Positions 13,301 through 31,966 are shown, counted from the stretch's first letter. The stretch is DNA of 64,000 nucleotides from Turnera subulata (GCA_028386065.3 JAKUCV010005454.1:93303-157302), one strand, 5' to 3'. Notes: generated from the sequence alone by a model not told the origin. Numbers and translations are program-made.

Positions 13301-14571
13301 CAAGATACAAACCAGTTTTGGCAGGTGAAATCGGATAGAAAACGACACTGAGAAATCCCTAGAGAGATAACCCTCGAGTATGTTATTTGGTACAACTTAG
13401 GTAATATAGATTAATCTCGGCCATACTTGTTAAAAGAACACTTTTTAACAAGGTTAAGATTTGTCCCTATTGAAAGTATGGAGTTTTTTTTTTTGGTTTC
13501 TCATCAGTATGTGAAGTTTTGTATTTTGTCCCATACACCTAATTAGTAATTATGGTAGGTTTGTCTTCTAAACAAGATTTTTTACATAGATAATAAGGAG
13601 TTTAATATCCTCAAATACAGTTTTAGGATAAGTATAGAGAATATAATATGAGAGAAAGTAGCTATAATTCGTTTTATTGTGTCATCTATTAGAATGTATA
13701 GCAGTACAGGAGCTTTTATCCACTGAAACTATTAGCCACTCCTTTACCCTTTAATTTCCCCAAAACAAAGTGATTTGGTATCTGTGGTTCCGCCAAAAGC
13801 AATTTGATCGATTAATCAGAACGTTGGGCCCATCTGACAGACCATGGGAAGCCATTTGTTGCTTTGATCCACTTGGATGAATGGATCAGGACCCAGAAAA
13901 GTTATCCATTACAGGTGGGCCTAACTCAGCACAAGGACTCGGCTATTGTATCCACAACTCCACACATGACCTCATCTTGGGAGAAAAATGGGGGGTACAT
14001 AATAAATCATTGGGATATCGAAGGCCACAATTTTATATGTAAGGTTAAGAATTTAATCATATGCCTACATCGTCTAACAAAAATCAGTCAGGTCTGGCAA
14101 ATGGCAATCACTTGGTATACATTTTTAATTTTAAAAAGTAATGCATTAAATCATCTCGCCATATTATACCCATTGAAACGTCAAAGGAAGCAAGTGTTAG
14201 GGGAGTGCTGGGCCTTGATTGTGCGACCCAAATTATTTGTTACATTCTGCACAGCTAATGTTTTAATCTGAATTTTCATTTTCATTTAAATGATTTTTCA
14301 AGTCCACAACACATTTGCTCCATGATACAATCAGCACTTCATTTGCTCCACAACTACCAGCACCTATAGCCCCATTCTCTCTAACCACCCAAATAATGAC
14401 TTACAAGGACTGGCCAAAGGACAGTATGGAAAGATTAAAAAAAACAGACTAAGATACAAAGGAAACAATAGCTGAGCTGAATGTAATAGGACTAAAGTTT
14501 TAACCTTTTTTTACTGTTGGCCTAGTATGAAGTTTCAGTTTTCAAATGACGAACTAGAAAGTTCAGCCACT
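10355..14571. other. Intergenic DNA between SINE and malic enzyme gene
   Basis: About 4.2 kb of AT-rich sequence. The longest plus-strand frame (13864-14271, 135 codons) has no recognisable domain. The segment next to 14571 should contain the 3' UTR of the malic enzyme gene. No RNA gene or structured repeat was seen. Confidence 0.5.
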
Positions 14572-20130
<5,559 letters not shown>

Positions 20131-20330
20131 GGCGAAAGAATTGTGAGAAGACAAGAGTCTTTCTTCTTTTTTTTTTTGTTTTTTTTTTTGTTTTCTCTCC
20201 TTTACTCAGGAGAAACCAAATAAGAGAGGAAAGTCCTTAGCCCAAAAATAACTCCTCTTTATACTTGCGCTTCGGTTGGACAGATGGGTTCTTTCTTCTC
20301 CCTTCTCTCTCTCTCTCTCTCTCACCTTCC
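20131..20330 (-). promoter_or_regulatory. Core promoter and 5' UTR of the malic enzyme gene
   Basis: On the minus strand a TATAAAG box lies at 20264-20258, about 130 bp upstream of the start codon. A leader of roughly 100 nt would follow, with two A-rich runs (seen as T runs near 20170-20190). A (GA)n tract, (CT)n on the plus strand at about 20303-20322, lies just upstream of the TATA box. The position supports it as the core promoter; the start site is inferred. Confidence 0.55.
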
Positions 20331-23300
20331 TCCTCACTTCTCTTTATCAAAATAAATAAAACAATAAAAACCCAAATTGAAAAGAGAGAAGGGGAAGAGA
20401 TCGATCGAGGGAAAGGAGGAGAAATGGCTACGAAACAGCATGGAGATGGCTGCTGCTTATAAAACGTGTCTTTTAAAGCCTTAGACAAATGACACTGCTT
20501 AGAATATAGTATAGTATTATCTTTTTTTCCTTTTCTTTTCTTTTCTTTCTCTCTGTCTACTACTACTACAACTACCAAACCTTTCTTTCTTTATCCGTTA
20601 AATGACATGTATGCAACTGATTTTGTCCGAATATTACCTCTGTGTCCTAAACAGAGTGAGTGCCTTGGGTTTGTGGGGCACACCTGAATGTTGTGGGGGC
20701 TACTCTGACCTGGGGGGCAGGTGGGTTTTGATTTGTGGCTGTGATCTTGTTTTGGGTTGGAGGTTTAAAGGGTGTTGGTGGTGAAGTATTAAAGTGATGG
20801 GTAATAATGACAAAGGTGTGGTTTTGGCATCAGAGGATGGAGAGTGACCTCTCCATAGGAACATGGATTGGTGCCCTTGTCATAGTAATGCACACTTTGG
20901 CTCATTGGTTTTTGATTGTAAACATGTTTTATGTTTGTTTAATTCTATTTTTAAACAGATCACGGGTCAAAATTTACGTGCAATCTCCCTGTTTTTTAAT
21001 TAAATAAACCTCACAAAGTTATAATCTTTAAAGTGCACCATGTATAGCCGACTGGTTTTATTAGTGTGTGATTAACTTTTCAATTCTCTTTGTATTCATT
21101 CAATTAGTTCCGTCGGGATTTTATTCCAAAAACAATAGACATGAAAACTGGGTGGGTTTTTAGATGGTTTGTGGCTATTACTACATAGGAAGTAGAGATC
21201 AGCTAGCTAGCAGCCTAACACCAACTTAAGAGCAGCAAGCAGTGGTTGGATGACATGACAACCTAAATTACAATTGCAGCAATTTATGTGTTCCTCGGTG
21301 TTGTTTATTTTATTAATGGAATTGCTATCATGTAAAACAATTAATTGCACTTTCTACCTCTCTTCCTCTCCCTCTGTTTCCGTGGGATATAAGAACCATT
21401 GATTTCCCCTAGTATAGGACTCCCCTAGACGACATTGCATTTGCATATCATAAACAATGCATTTTTTGGTAATGAATTTTTAATATTAATTACCCTGCCC
21501 AAGAAGAAAGAATTTTAAATGTTAACCTAGGGGAAACGATCCAGTGGCTGTCCTACATTCATGTGGATCATGGAGAGCTCACAGAAACTGTAGAGACATG
21601 AAATCTTTTAATGACAAGAACAGAAAACAAAGGGAGATTTCCATATGTTCTCATTATTTATCAACTTTTCAGGGATTTATGGTCCAAAGGATTTGGACTT
21701 GGGGGAGCAATCATTCCTTGCTTAGACGCTGCTGATCAAGAATAAAATATGTGGCAAGAACTTGGTGAATCATGGTGCGCTGTTTATGCGCCACGCAACT
21801 TACACGTGAATATCAATACCAAATAATAGTTGCCTCTTTAGTCCACCCGACCCAAGTGTATCATTTAATACATCTTTTGCTAATTAGTGGTTTTTCCTTC
21901 TAATTATTGATTTACTCTAATTCGAGCTGATTTTTATTCCAATTCTGATGAGAACAATCTTCTTCATCCCTTGTGATTCCGAGACAGAAAATTGGATCTA
22001 TTCCTCGTATTGTGTTTGCTGAGATAACTTGGAATATTTCCTCTGTATTTCCCCCAAGTAACTGGAATGGAACAAAACATGCATGCCGTTACGAGACCAA
22101 ATTGCGTGCAATGAAAAGGCTAAACAGGGACATACGCTTCTGTGTTTGCTGGTTATTCCAACGTAAAACACATACTTGTATATGAAGTGGACAAATTGGT
22201 GGGGGGTGGGTTTAAGAAGCCACGTCTTGTGAACTCCTCCGTCCATTTTGGCAAGTGTTATTGCAACTTGCAATAGAACCCAAGTGACCAAATGGATACC
22301 CAGATCCAGCCAACTACGAGAAACAGTAATATGACAAAGTGACAATTGACAACCCAATTGTGATGGTATCTGGCTTTATCAAAAGTTTAGGGCCTCTCAA
22401 TATCCAAACTTAACATTTCCTGATATTTCAATGATGTGAGTTGTGGCCTGTGGGTATGTATATATTGCCTTTCAATTTCAGCACCTTCTTGGGCATTTGA
22501 TAATCCTTCATCCCTTGGTATTATCTTATTATCTTATGCCCATGTTATTTGCAAGCGAAAGAAGGAATAGTTATTTTCTTTACTAGATAAATTATAAGTA
22601 TCTGCACGCCTCCAACCAACTAATTGTGGTTGTATTATGAAAATATTATTAAATTTATTAGTCTATTGATTTTTCTTTTTGTGAAGTTCAGAATCATCTC
22701 GCATGTTGGGAAAAGAAAAAAATAATAAAATTTTATTCAGCTTTCAAACTTATGATAGACATATATAGCTTTTTCAGAAAAATCTCAACAACCCATCATG
22801 GAATTTAATTTTGTATTCACGTTGCATATAATAAAATATTAAATGCAAGTATGTAGCAATATTTTTAAAAAATTCACTCAAAGAGAAAATAAATATGGCA
22901 ATATTAAATTGGATAGTTTTGAGAATTGAGAGTAACCTACGTGTTCTAATGCTTGAATTTTGAGTGCTTAAACGATCTAATTAGGTGCAAGATAACATAT
23001 ACATTTTTTTTTTGTTTCTACCGATTAAGTATCTATCTTCCAGGGAAATAATGACCGATTTATCTATCTTCTATCTCCACCTGCCTAAAGATGAGCATAT
23101 TGTTGATCAATTAAACCCATGCTGGTTGTTAGCTTAGAAAGATACAAACACCGGACCAACCGATAACAAAAGACAGGCTATGGGTAGGTGGCTGCCCAAT
23201 TTCTTCTGAGACAAGGATGGTTGAGAACATTGTGTCCTTAATTATAGTGTTATACATATATCTGATCCGCTGTGTCAATTTTTTCTTCTTCTCTTTTGCA

Positions 23301-24154
23301 TCATCCAACAACTTTTTTTTAGAGCTGTACACTCTAAATTTGCAATCTCAATTGAAGTTGTTTACAATTGGTCGTTACCTTTGGAGGAGAAATTACGTAA
23401 TTTTTCAATGCATTCTTATCAGGATACAATATATTAGGTCTCTATCCTGAGCTAATATGTTTTTATCCAAATCCTGAAGTGACGAAACCCTTCTCTTAGC
23501 ATTTTAAAATACAAAAGTAAAGGGTGATCAAATACCAGATATTAAAGAAAATACCATTGAAATAGATCTTAAAGAATGAAAAGAAAATGCTCACTTAAAA
23601 AGAACATAAATTACAATCCAAAAAAAAAAACGTATAGCAAATTCATAAAAAATTAACCCATTGCATTAAAAAGAGAGAGAGAATAAAATAATTATATAAT
23701 ATATACAATGAAGTGCACTTTCATAGGATAGTATAGCGCCGTCACCCACTTGACGGAGTTTAATTTTATAAGAAGAAGATTAGCTAGCTAGCCTTACCAT
23801 TATTCAATTGTAGTGCCGGTCTTAATAAATTATGTTCAGTTGACAAAGCAACACTTTAATAACATTTGTAAACAAAATCACCACCGGCTATATATATTGT
23901 CATTAGATTAAGCACAGAATGGGGGAAACGGGTCAAAACTCAAGAACTCTCTCCTCCGGTGGAGGCTCATTTGGTTACAAAACCGCGTGTACAAATTTAT
24001 TTCGTGGAAGGCAACGCCATTTAAAAAATCACAGGTAGGCTCTGGTGGAGGCTCATTTGGTTTCTTGGCCTTCCCAACTCTAAAAAGCAAGGTTGTTAAA
24101 CCATCATCGACGTTATCGAGCTATCGGGTCAGCAGCAATTTTGGGACTAGTTAT
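20331..24154. other. Intergenic region upstream of the malic enzyme gene
   Basis: About 3.8 kb of AT-rich sequence with no recognisable gene, RNA or complete mobile element. Distal promoter sequence of the malic enzyme gene may lie in the part next to 20330. Two similar short blocks ending GGAGGCTCATTTGGTT occur near 23960 and 24045, a small local duplication. Confidence 0.45.
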
Positions 24155-24746
24155 TGTTGGGCCCGGTGGTACTATCTTGCGGAAATAATATCACCTAAGC
24201 AAGGAAATAAACAAGTGGAGGACAAAAAGAGATAAATGACACACAGTATTTAACGTGGTTCACCCAAATTCCGGGCTACGTCCACAATCCCGATCCCACC
24301 GAAAAACTTCCACTATAAAAATAGTAGACTTACAAGAGAGTCTTCCCTAAATTTTAGGGGTATAACAAACCTAGAGTTCTACCCAAAATAGTACCCCACA
24401 AGGTGTTTCCCAAGTGTTTGTCAAAAATACCCCTAAGGTATTTTTTCTCACTATTTTGTCACTCCCTAATTTAAGAGGGGTATTTTTCTCCTCAATTTTT
24501 CTTCCCTCCCACACACTCTCTCTTTCACACTTGTTGTGAATGCTTGGGATGATTTGGATGATAAATGAGCTGCCTATTTATAGGCAACTCACAGGGACCA
24601 TTGTGCAAAAAATTCACAATTGCAGGGACATGGGAGCAAAATCTGTAGTGCTCCATTTCCAGCTTTGTGCGCCACTCCTTGGTGCTCCATTTCCTTAATG
24701 CAGCACTTGTTTGTGGTGGCCCCCAAAAGGAGGAAACGCACCAACA
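24155..24746 (-). repeat. 3' LTR of a Ty1/copia retrotransposon
   Basis: A 592-bp block starts TGTTGG and ends CCAACA, the inverted ends typical of copia LTRs. It sits directly after a purine-rich tract and the pol stop codon of the minus-strand copia element. It contains the AACGTGGTTCACCC block common in copia LTRs (near 24250). The partner LTR is not in the window, so no TSD can be tested. Confidence 0.8.
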
Positions 24747-24763
24747 ATTCTCCCCATTTCCTA
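24747..24763 (-). promoter_or_regulatory. Polypurine tract of the copia element
   Basis: On the minus strand the sequence between the pol stop and the LTR reads GGAAATGGGGAGAAT immediately before TGTTGG. This is the usual place and composition of the plus-strand primer for reverse transcription. Confidence 0.7.
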
Positions 24764-27207
24764 CTACATGGGGGAATCCACCATCCCGGCAGCTTCGCGG
24801 CAATATTCAAACTTCCCTCTTGGAAGTGTCTTCGTCAGCATGTCAGATCCATTCTCCTCTGTATGGATCTTCTCGAGTTGCAACATCTTCTTCTCCAGTA
24901 CATCCCTGATCCAATTGTATCTCACATCAATGTGTTTCGATCTGGAATGAAAGGAGGCATTCTTCGCAAGATGGATAGCACTTTGACTATCACAAAATAG
25001 CTGATAACTATCTTGCGAGAATCCAAGTTCAGTTAAGAACTTCTTCATCCACAATAACTCCTTGCATGCTTCCGTTGCTGCAATGAACTCGGCTTCTGTA
25101 GTTGACAGAGCAACACACTTCTGTAACCTTGATTGCCATGACACAGCTCCCCCTGAAAAATTAATCAGGTATCCTGATGTAGATTTTCTGGAACTAACAT
25201 CACCAGCCATATCTGCATCAGTGTATCCAACCAGAACCGGTTTGTCTTCTCCATAACATAAACACATTTTGGAGGTACCTCGAAGATACCTGAAAATCCA
25301 CTTGACAGCATTCCAATGCTCTTTTCCAGGATTAGAAAGGTATCGGCTCACCACTCCGACTGCGTGAGCAATGTCTGGTCGGGTACATACCATGGCATAC
25401 ATCAAGCTTCCCACTGCTGAGGCATATGGAATTCGCTCCATCTCTTTCTTCTCCTCATCCGTAGATGGACTCTGCTCAGGACTTAGTCTAAAGTAGTTAG
25501 CAAGAGGACAGCTGACTGCTTTAGCTTTATCCATGTTGAACCGTTGAAGTACCTTCGCTATGTACTTCTCTTGGGACAGCCATATCTTTTTGGCTTGTCG
25601 ATCTCGAACAATTCTCATCCCGAGAATTTGTTTTGCTGGCCCCAAGTCTTTCATGGCGAAAAACTTGCTTAGCTGTGCTTTCAAGCTGTTGATTCTGGAA
25701 ACATTCCGGCCAACAATCAGCATATCATCCACATAGAGCAATAGGATGATGAAGTCATCGTCAGAAAATTTCTGAACGAACACACAGTGGTCTGAAGTAG
25801 TCTTCTTGTATCCCTGTTGCCCCATCACAGACTCAAACTTCTTATACCACTGTCTTGGGGCTTGTTTTAAGCCGTAAAGGCTCTTCCTCAATCTACAAAC
25901 GTAATCCTCTTTTCCTTTCCGCTGGAAACCCTCTGGCTGCTCCATGTATATTTCTTCTTCCAAATCACCATGTAGGAAGGCTGTTTTGACATCCATCTGC
26001 TCAACCTCCAGGTTAAGACTCGCAGCTAATCCCAGCACTATGCGGATTGAGGTCATTTTCACCACTGGTGAGAAGATTTCATCAAAGTCAATCCCTTTCC
26101 TTTGACTGAAACCTTTGACAACTAATCTTGCTTTGAATCTTGGAAATGGACTGTGCTCTTCATGTTTGATCCTGAACACCCACTTGTTTTTCAAAGCTCT
26201 CTTGCCTTTGGGCAGCTTCACTAGCTCAAAAGTCTTTTTCTCATGCAAGGATTTCATCTCTTCTTGCATGGCTTTAACCCACTTCTCCTTATGCCCACCA
26301 TTAATAGCTTCATCATAGCTTTCTGGTTCTTCCCCGTCAGTGAGCAACAAATAATCACTTGGAGAATATCTGGCAGAGCGTTGCACAACTCTACCAGACC
26401 TTGTTCGATAAGGAGAGCTACTTGAAGGCTGAGGAAGGTCATCTCTAGCTGCATCATCATCAGCTGCATCGTCATTGCCATCATCCTCAATAGCATCTAC
26501 TGGCTCATTTTCAGCAGGATCATCTGGAATTTCAGGATGAATATCCTGAACATCATCTCCAACTTGTCTCGGCGTCTCTATTGGAGGTAACTGAAACTCC
26601 TCTAGATCATTGCTAGGCTTCTCTGCTTTGTCAATGTCTTCTATGGTCTGATCCTCCATAAAGACAACATCTCGACTCCTGATAAGCTTCTTCTCTACTG
26701 GATCATAAAGCCTATAGCCAAACATGTCTTGGCCATAACCGATGAATACACACTGCCTTGTCTTGGCATCTAGTTTGCTTCTTTCATCCGTGGGGATGTG
26801 AACATGAACTTTACACCCAAACACTCGTAGGTGATCATAGGAAATGTCCCTTCCTGACCACATCTTCTCTGGAGCCTCATACTGAAGAGGGACACAAGGT
26901 GAATGGTTCAGCACATAAGCCGCTGTGAGTAGTGCTTCACCCCAAAAGACCTGTGGTAACTTCGAATGAGAGACTAAGCATCTTGTTCTCTCAATCAAAG
27001 TTCTGTTCATCCTCTCAGCTAGGCCATTCAACTGTGGAGTTTTGGGTGGAGTAAACTGATGCCGAATACCATGCTCTTTGCAGTAAGCATCAAATGGACT
27101 TGTGTACTCACCACCATTATCTGTCCAGATGCACTTTAGCTTCTTTCCTGTCTCTCTTTCCACCATAGTTAGAAACTGCTTGAAGACTGACAACACTTGA
27201 TCTTTAG
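24764..27207 (-). pseudogene. Ty1/copia pol, 5'-truncated but otherwise open (integrase, RT, RNase H)
   Basis: About 814 codons run without a stop from the junction at 27207 to TAG at 24764. In order: the integrase catalytic core (WTDNGGEY with the second Asp; NGLAERMNRTLIERTR with the catalytic Glu); a region rich in acidic residues; reverse transcriptase with the YVDDMLIVG box; RNase H with CDSQSAIHLA and the C-terminal HIDVRYNWIRD block. Gag, protease, the integrase zinc finger and the first catalytic Asp are missing because homology stops at the edge of another LTR. The open remainder suggests recent activity before truncation. It cannot encode a complete polyprotein. Confidence 0.9.
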
Positions 27208-30200
27208 TGTGGAAGCCCGTACCCCAATTAAATAAAAATAAAATAATTAAATGAAAAAGAGTTACCGAAAATACTCTTGAAAACCCGGGGTACAAAAACC
27301 GATACTTCGGCGTACAAACATTTTTCCATGAAAATGTATCAACAACGAGATGTCATAAAAATAAACGAGATCAACCGGCTTAACAAATAATAAGCCATCA
27401 CGGCATCATGCCGACATAATATCACAAATCCACTCCGGCTAACTGCCGATATAGAGATAAAATATTTATGACATCTCGAGTTATCTCACATACAGCGGAA
27501 GATGAAAGTAATAATAATACTCAAGATAGAAAATATCATACATATGGCCCTATGGATCCCACCAAGAGATAATGCACAACTACCTGCTGAAGTGACTGCG
27601 TCTGATCCCGAGTCGAGGTAAAAGTGAGTCTGCACGCTAACTAAAGTCTGAAAAACAACGGTGGCGATTATGTGAGTCGCCTACTCAGTGAACATTAGAA
27701 GTCTAAATATACATGAAAGTGAAGTCATGCTCGTAGGGTGAGTAGCTCACGAGCACAAGTACAGCATACAAGCAAATCAGAATCACACACCATCACATAA
27801 ATGTTTTATTGTATTATAGCTCGTATTGTTTGAGCTCAATGCGTTATCTTATTGTTATCATTATTATTATTTTTATTATTATGGGCCCTCTACTGTGAGT
27901 CAAGTCTCGGTAGCGCATCTGATCAGATCAGGGTGTGAAACCCAAATGTCGAACCTCAGAAGGGGTAGATTCTGAGGCCAAAAACCACTGAAAACTCTCA
28001 AGTGGCCGCTAGCTACCTGAGGGTGCACTCAGACACACCTAACCGGTGCAAGTCTTCCAGGGGTGCACCTACATCCCCTGGGCATGCTAAACAGCATAAT
28101 GTGACCCGAGGTACCCAACCCTCCTCGGGGCTACCAACCGACACCACAGTAGAATTTAGTATTTTATTCTTAATTACACCTTTATATTTCTGTTTGAAGT
28201 ACATTATGTCTTTCAGGGAAGTGTGTATGTGCCCCTGTAACATCTGGGCCTTCGGCCCATAACCACATATTATTACGGTTGAGATACATTATGTCTTTCA
28301 GGGATGTGTGCACTGTAAGTGTCCCTGTTTCATCCGGGCCTGCGGCCCATAACCATACATCATCACAAAAGTGTTTTACATGTTATATTTCATAACAGTA
28401 TTTCATGTAGAAATTTAGACATATGAGATCAATCAGGCATATAAATCCAATCATCGCATGTAGCAAACAAGGCAAGTAAACAAACAAACCACACCAACAT
28501 GCATTCACAAAACATATACAAAAAGACTTGTAATGTCACCTCAAAATGCAGATTATGACTTCTCCCCGGTCCGAGTCTACAGCTCTCGAGATATCTCCCG
28601 TGCCTGAATACCGGTACAATAATACAATCACTAAACTAATTTTAGGAATAAAACGTATATGTATGATAAGGTATGCTCCAATCGAGTAACTCCCGACCCT
28701 AACTATCCGATTATAAGATTTCCGGGTCTAAGTCCAAAAGATTATTTTCTATTCCCTAACTCCGACAATTAAAGATCTAAGGTTCATCTGCTTAAGTCCA
28801 TTAACAATTCTCGGGCCTAAAGCCCACTAAATCCTTAATCACAAATTCCGGGCCGTGGGCCCACTTCCTTAGGTTCATATTATTATTGATCATGTAATTG
28901 GGCTTCAAACCCGTTCTTAATGTCCGTGAATTTAATTACCCGTGATTAGGCCTTAGATCCGTATTTTAAGTCCGTATAAAACATTCTAAACTTACAAATG
29001 AAATTATTGGGCCTGGGCTCGGTTTTTCCTAAAACTGTCCTAAAGCCATCCCGAGCCCAAGGTTAAACGGCCTAAAGTCTATTCGTGTCGGTAGGTTCAC
29101 CCGGCCACACCCTCTAACTCTCCGCTCTCGGAAATCCACAATTCACCAAACATATCAATGTAAATATGTTTCGGTAAATAAAATTCTAAAATTTAATTAC
29201 ATGGTATAACCGAGATAACACAAGGACAATACCGTCTAACTCTCGTGAAAACGAGAAATATAGTCCGTTGTCCGAACCCGAGCCTTCGCCGGAAAATTTC
29301 CGAGCCCTCGCCGGAACAGTAAACCTTCGCCGGATTCCGGTCACTTCGCCGGAATTTCGCCGGAGCCCAAGAATGCACCAACAGCCAACTGCCAGCAACA
29401 AAACATCTAACCCGTTCACCTCACAGAAACCAATTTCACTACACAATTACCCCCTTAAATCATAAAACGAAATAACTAAAGAGAATCACCGAATGAATTT
29501 TTACCCGGAATTTGAGTGCCCGGCGTCCAACACCTCCAAAATCTCAGCCTGCAACCCCTCTGCCCGGAAGGGTCTCGCCACAAGCGTTTCTACCGGCCGC
29601 TGCCGTGCTCCAGAGCCGTTAATGGCAGTAACCCGGACCTGCACACACACACAGCCACCCGCGAACACGACCAGCACACACCAGACACGTCCCCGTCCAC
29701 CCCCACACACACAGACAGCCACCGCCGAAACCAACACGCAGAGCCGCACGCCCGCACCGGAACAAGTCAAATTCCCAAAATTCAACAAGTTAAGAGGAAG
29801 CAGAGGAGGAGAAGGGCTAGGGAGAAGAGAACTGGTGGCTTACCTCGTCGGCGTTGCAGCCGCACGCGAGTCAAGCCCAACCCTCACTCTCGGTCCTCTT
29901 GATTTGGTCGCGGCCGAATCGACCTTGGATCTACGCCGTTCAGCTTGTGGTGCCGGCGGTTCAAGAGAAGGGGAAAAGAGGAGTAATAGGTGATGGCGGC
30001 GGCTTCGTGTCCCTGCGACGGCGACACGGGAAGGAGAACAGATATGTATGGCGGCGGCGGCGGTCTTGTGAGGAAGAAAGGGGAACGAGAGGGGACGAGA
30101 TGGTGTGGGTGTCAAATTGAAAAGAGGAGAGAAAGAAGAGATAAGGAAAGGAGAGAAAAAGGATGAGAGTAGAAGGGAGATAGTGGAAGGCAGAGACGTT

Positions 30201-30655
30201 GTGGGGGGAAGACATGGCCGTTGGGTGTCGGCTGGGTGGAGAAGAAACGGAAAAAGAAAAAAAAAGTAAAGAAGAGGAAGAAGAGGTGAAGGAGAAAGAA
30301 GAAGGGGCTGCTGGGGTTAGGGTGTGACCCGCCAGCCGACGACGCGTCGTTGGCTGGGCGCGGTCAACCCGCCTCAGTTGACCAGCCCTTCCTCTTTTTT
30401 TTTTTTTTTTTTTAAAAAAAAACCTACAAAACGACGTAGTTTCGATCGAAGACTCAACGAGACCCATGCTTCACCCCGAAACCCATTCCGATATCAACGA
30501 AACCCGAACTACGAACAATACCGACTTAGAATGGACATTCTCATGGCAAAATAATTTATTTCCTCAACTAAAACTCGAAAGTACCTCAAGGGTAAAATCG
30601 GAATAAATTTCCGAAAATTCCGAAAATCAACTTATGAAAAATTCGGGGCGTTACA
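27208..30655 (-). repeat. Large LTR (3' LTR) of non-autonomous retrotransposon family I
   Basis: Read on the minus strand the block starts TGTAACGCCCCGAATTTT at 30655 and ends GGGTACGGGCTTCCACA at 27208, about 3448 bp. The start is fixed by the purine-rich PPT-like tract just before it. The end is fixed less firmly, by the point where copia pol homology resumes. A diverged partial copy of its 5' end lies at 32266-32698. The low-side flank (TTTAG) and the flank beyond 32698 (ACAGC) do not match, so no TSD is present. The GC-rich frames inside are not convincing genes. Confidence 0.7.
28201..28360. repeat. Two-copy tandem duplication inside family I LTR
   Basis: Two units of about 70-85 bp start ACATTATGTCTTTCAGGGA at 28201 and 28286. 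Both end in a CGGCCCATAACCA block (TTCGGCCCATAACC and TGCGGCCCATAACC). They differ by several substitutions and a small indel, so the duplication is old or shared by the family. Confidence 0.75.
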
Positions 30656-30692
30656 GTTCTACCCCACTTAAGGAAAATTTCGTCCTTGAAAT
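30656..30692 (-). promoter_or_regulatory. Polypurine tract next to family I 3' LTR
   Basis: On the minus strand the sequence reads GGACGAAATTTTCCTTAAGT followed by GGGGTAGAAC, then the LTR start TGTAACG. The GACGAAATT...AAG...GGG(T)AGA pattern is also found in front of the family II 3' LTR at 62960. It resembles the end of Tekay-type chromovirus coding regions. Confidence 0.7.
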
Positions 30693-30803
30693 TCAATCAT
30701 CAAGTCCGTAGGTCCTACCACGATAAGTTTCTGGTATTCTCTACCAGATGTCAGAACTTATTGCGAGATGTCGCTTATACCCTTAAGCGGTGTTTCTCCC
30801 GTC

Positions 30804-30810
30804 TATAAAA
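30804..30810 (+). promoter_or_regulatory. TATA box of antisense ORF A (family I)
   Basis: TATAAAA sits about 40 bp before the ORF A start codon. The second copy of ORF A has TATAAG at the matching distance (62816-62811). Upstream, the 17-mer GGTCCTACCACGATAAG is shared by both copies, so promoter sequence as well as coding sequence is kept. Confidence 0.6.
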
Positions 30811-30844
30811 ACCGTCCCTTTGAGTTGAGAACTCACTCACAACT

Positions 30845-31243
30845 ATGGACTCACCACTAAGATCCCGTACTACCTCTGACTCAGAGGATAACAGTTACAT
30901 CGGGGGTAGAGCTTTCCCGACAAGCTCCGATGAGGAACCTCCTAAGAAGCGGTTCAAGTCCAAGATCATCGGTCTAAAGGAGCATATGGTGATTCCCCCA
31001 AGACGGCGAAAGAAGCGTGTAAGCAAGGAAGGACCTTCCGGTAACAAAGATGCAAAAGATAGGAAAGGCAAGGCCACAGCTGAGTCCAGCACACCTCTGC
31101 AGATAATGAAGCAACTGGACACTTCACTGAAGAAGGTCCACACTGCAGTGATGCAAATTGAACTGGCCTATATAGGACTCTCTTCTCAGGTCGCGAATAT
31201 ACAAAAACTTGTAACCGATCTGAAACATCATGTAACTCCGTAG
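30845..31243 (+). CDS. Antisense ORF A of family I element, unknown basic/coiled-coil protein
   Basis: 132 aa, transcribed opposite to the retrotransposon and placed between its internal region and 3' LTR. The N-terminus MDSPLRSRTTSDSE is Ser/acidic. A basic patch PPKKRFK and RRRKKR look like nuclear localisation signals. The C-terminal 45 residues have hydrophobic heptad spacing (LDTSLKKV...IELAYIGL...IQKLVTDL) that suggests a short coiled coil. A homologue lies at 62397-62774. Over the first 49 codons I count 14 codons with synonymous and 6 with amino-acid changes between copies. A TATA box precedes it and AATAAA follows at 31279. I do not recognise the family. Confidence 0.65.
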   Translation: MDSPLRSRTTSDSEDNSYIGGRAFPTSSDEEPPKKRFKSKIIGLKEHMVIPPRRRKKRVSKEGPSGNKDAKDRKGKATAESSTPLQIMKQLDTSLKKVHTAVMQIELAYIGLSSQVANIQKLVTDLKHHVTP

Positions 31244-31278
31244 AGTGCTTTTCCTTTTGCTGTAAAAGTTTCTAAATC

Positions 31279-31284
31279 AATAAA
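31279..31284 (+). terminator. Putative poly(A) signal of ORF A (family I)
   Basis: AATAAA within AATAAAATAAGCTTTC, about 35 bp after the ORF A stop. The other copy carries AATAAAATAAGCTTTCC at the corresponding place on the minus strand (about 62359-62343). Conservation of a 16-bp string in non-coding sequence supports a real 3'-end signal. Confidence 0.55.
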
Positions 31285-31966
31285 ATAAGCTTTCTTCTTA
31301 AATCCAAACTCTTATATTACGATATTTCATTTTAAATAGTTTAGATCCAGCAATAAGGTATGAAATTAATCATACGGAAAATTATAAATGAACTAAAACC
31401 CGTTTAATCAAGTCAGAACATTAAGAGATTATAACAAAGCAAGTTTCCATATTCGGCACCCTGGATCGATCGTGAACATCCCCGATCCCGAGAACGTATC
31501 GTACACAGTTAACGGTGACGTCTGTTAGCCTCGTGAAAAAGATACCCGTTAACTGACAAGGCGATGATCACGGGAGCATCCTGTGTCCCTCGAAAGACAC
31601 GTTACCCGCTTGTCCACAATTGTCCGTATGAGCCAAAAACGTCTGTCTCGTCTCGCATCTCTCCATGCTGTCCGAACAGCTGTAAGCTTGTCGCATACGC
31701 ACTCTACTCGAGGTGTGGTCCACACGGTCTAGCCACAACGGTCACGAGTGTATGTGACAAAGATGTAGGAACAAGTCTTAGGGAGAACAAATTGTAGTAG
31801 CCCGGGAAATTGAAAATTTTCAAGGTAGAGAAGGACAGATAACCTCTGGCATTTATTGCCCGAACAACAGACACATAACGTGTCGAAGCAATAAATGAGG
31901 CAACGGTAAAATTCCAAAACGCGGTAACTTGAAATTTGAACGTAATAAACACGCTCCTCCTAAGGT

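Noticed and set aside
13864..14271. 135-codon plus-strand frame
   Set aside because: No recognisable domain, no TATA or poly(A) context, AT-rich codons typical of chance frames.
23950..24080. Short duplicated block GGAGGCTCATTTGGTT as a possible LTR or TSD of the copia element
   Set aside because: Both copies lie on the same side of the LTR and do not flank it.
29493..29993. 166-codon frame in the family I LTR, and overlapping frames to 30467
   Set aside because: Several mutually overlapping open frames in a GC-rich LTR stretch, none with a known motif or conserved in the partial LTR copy.
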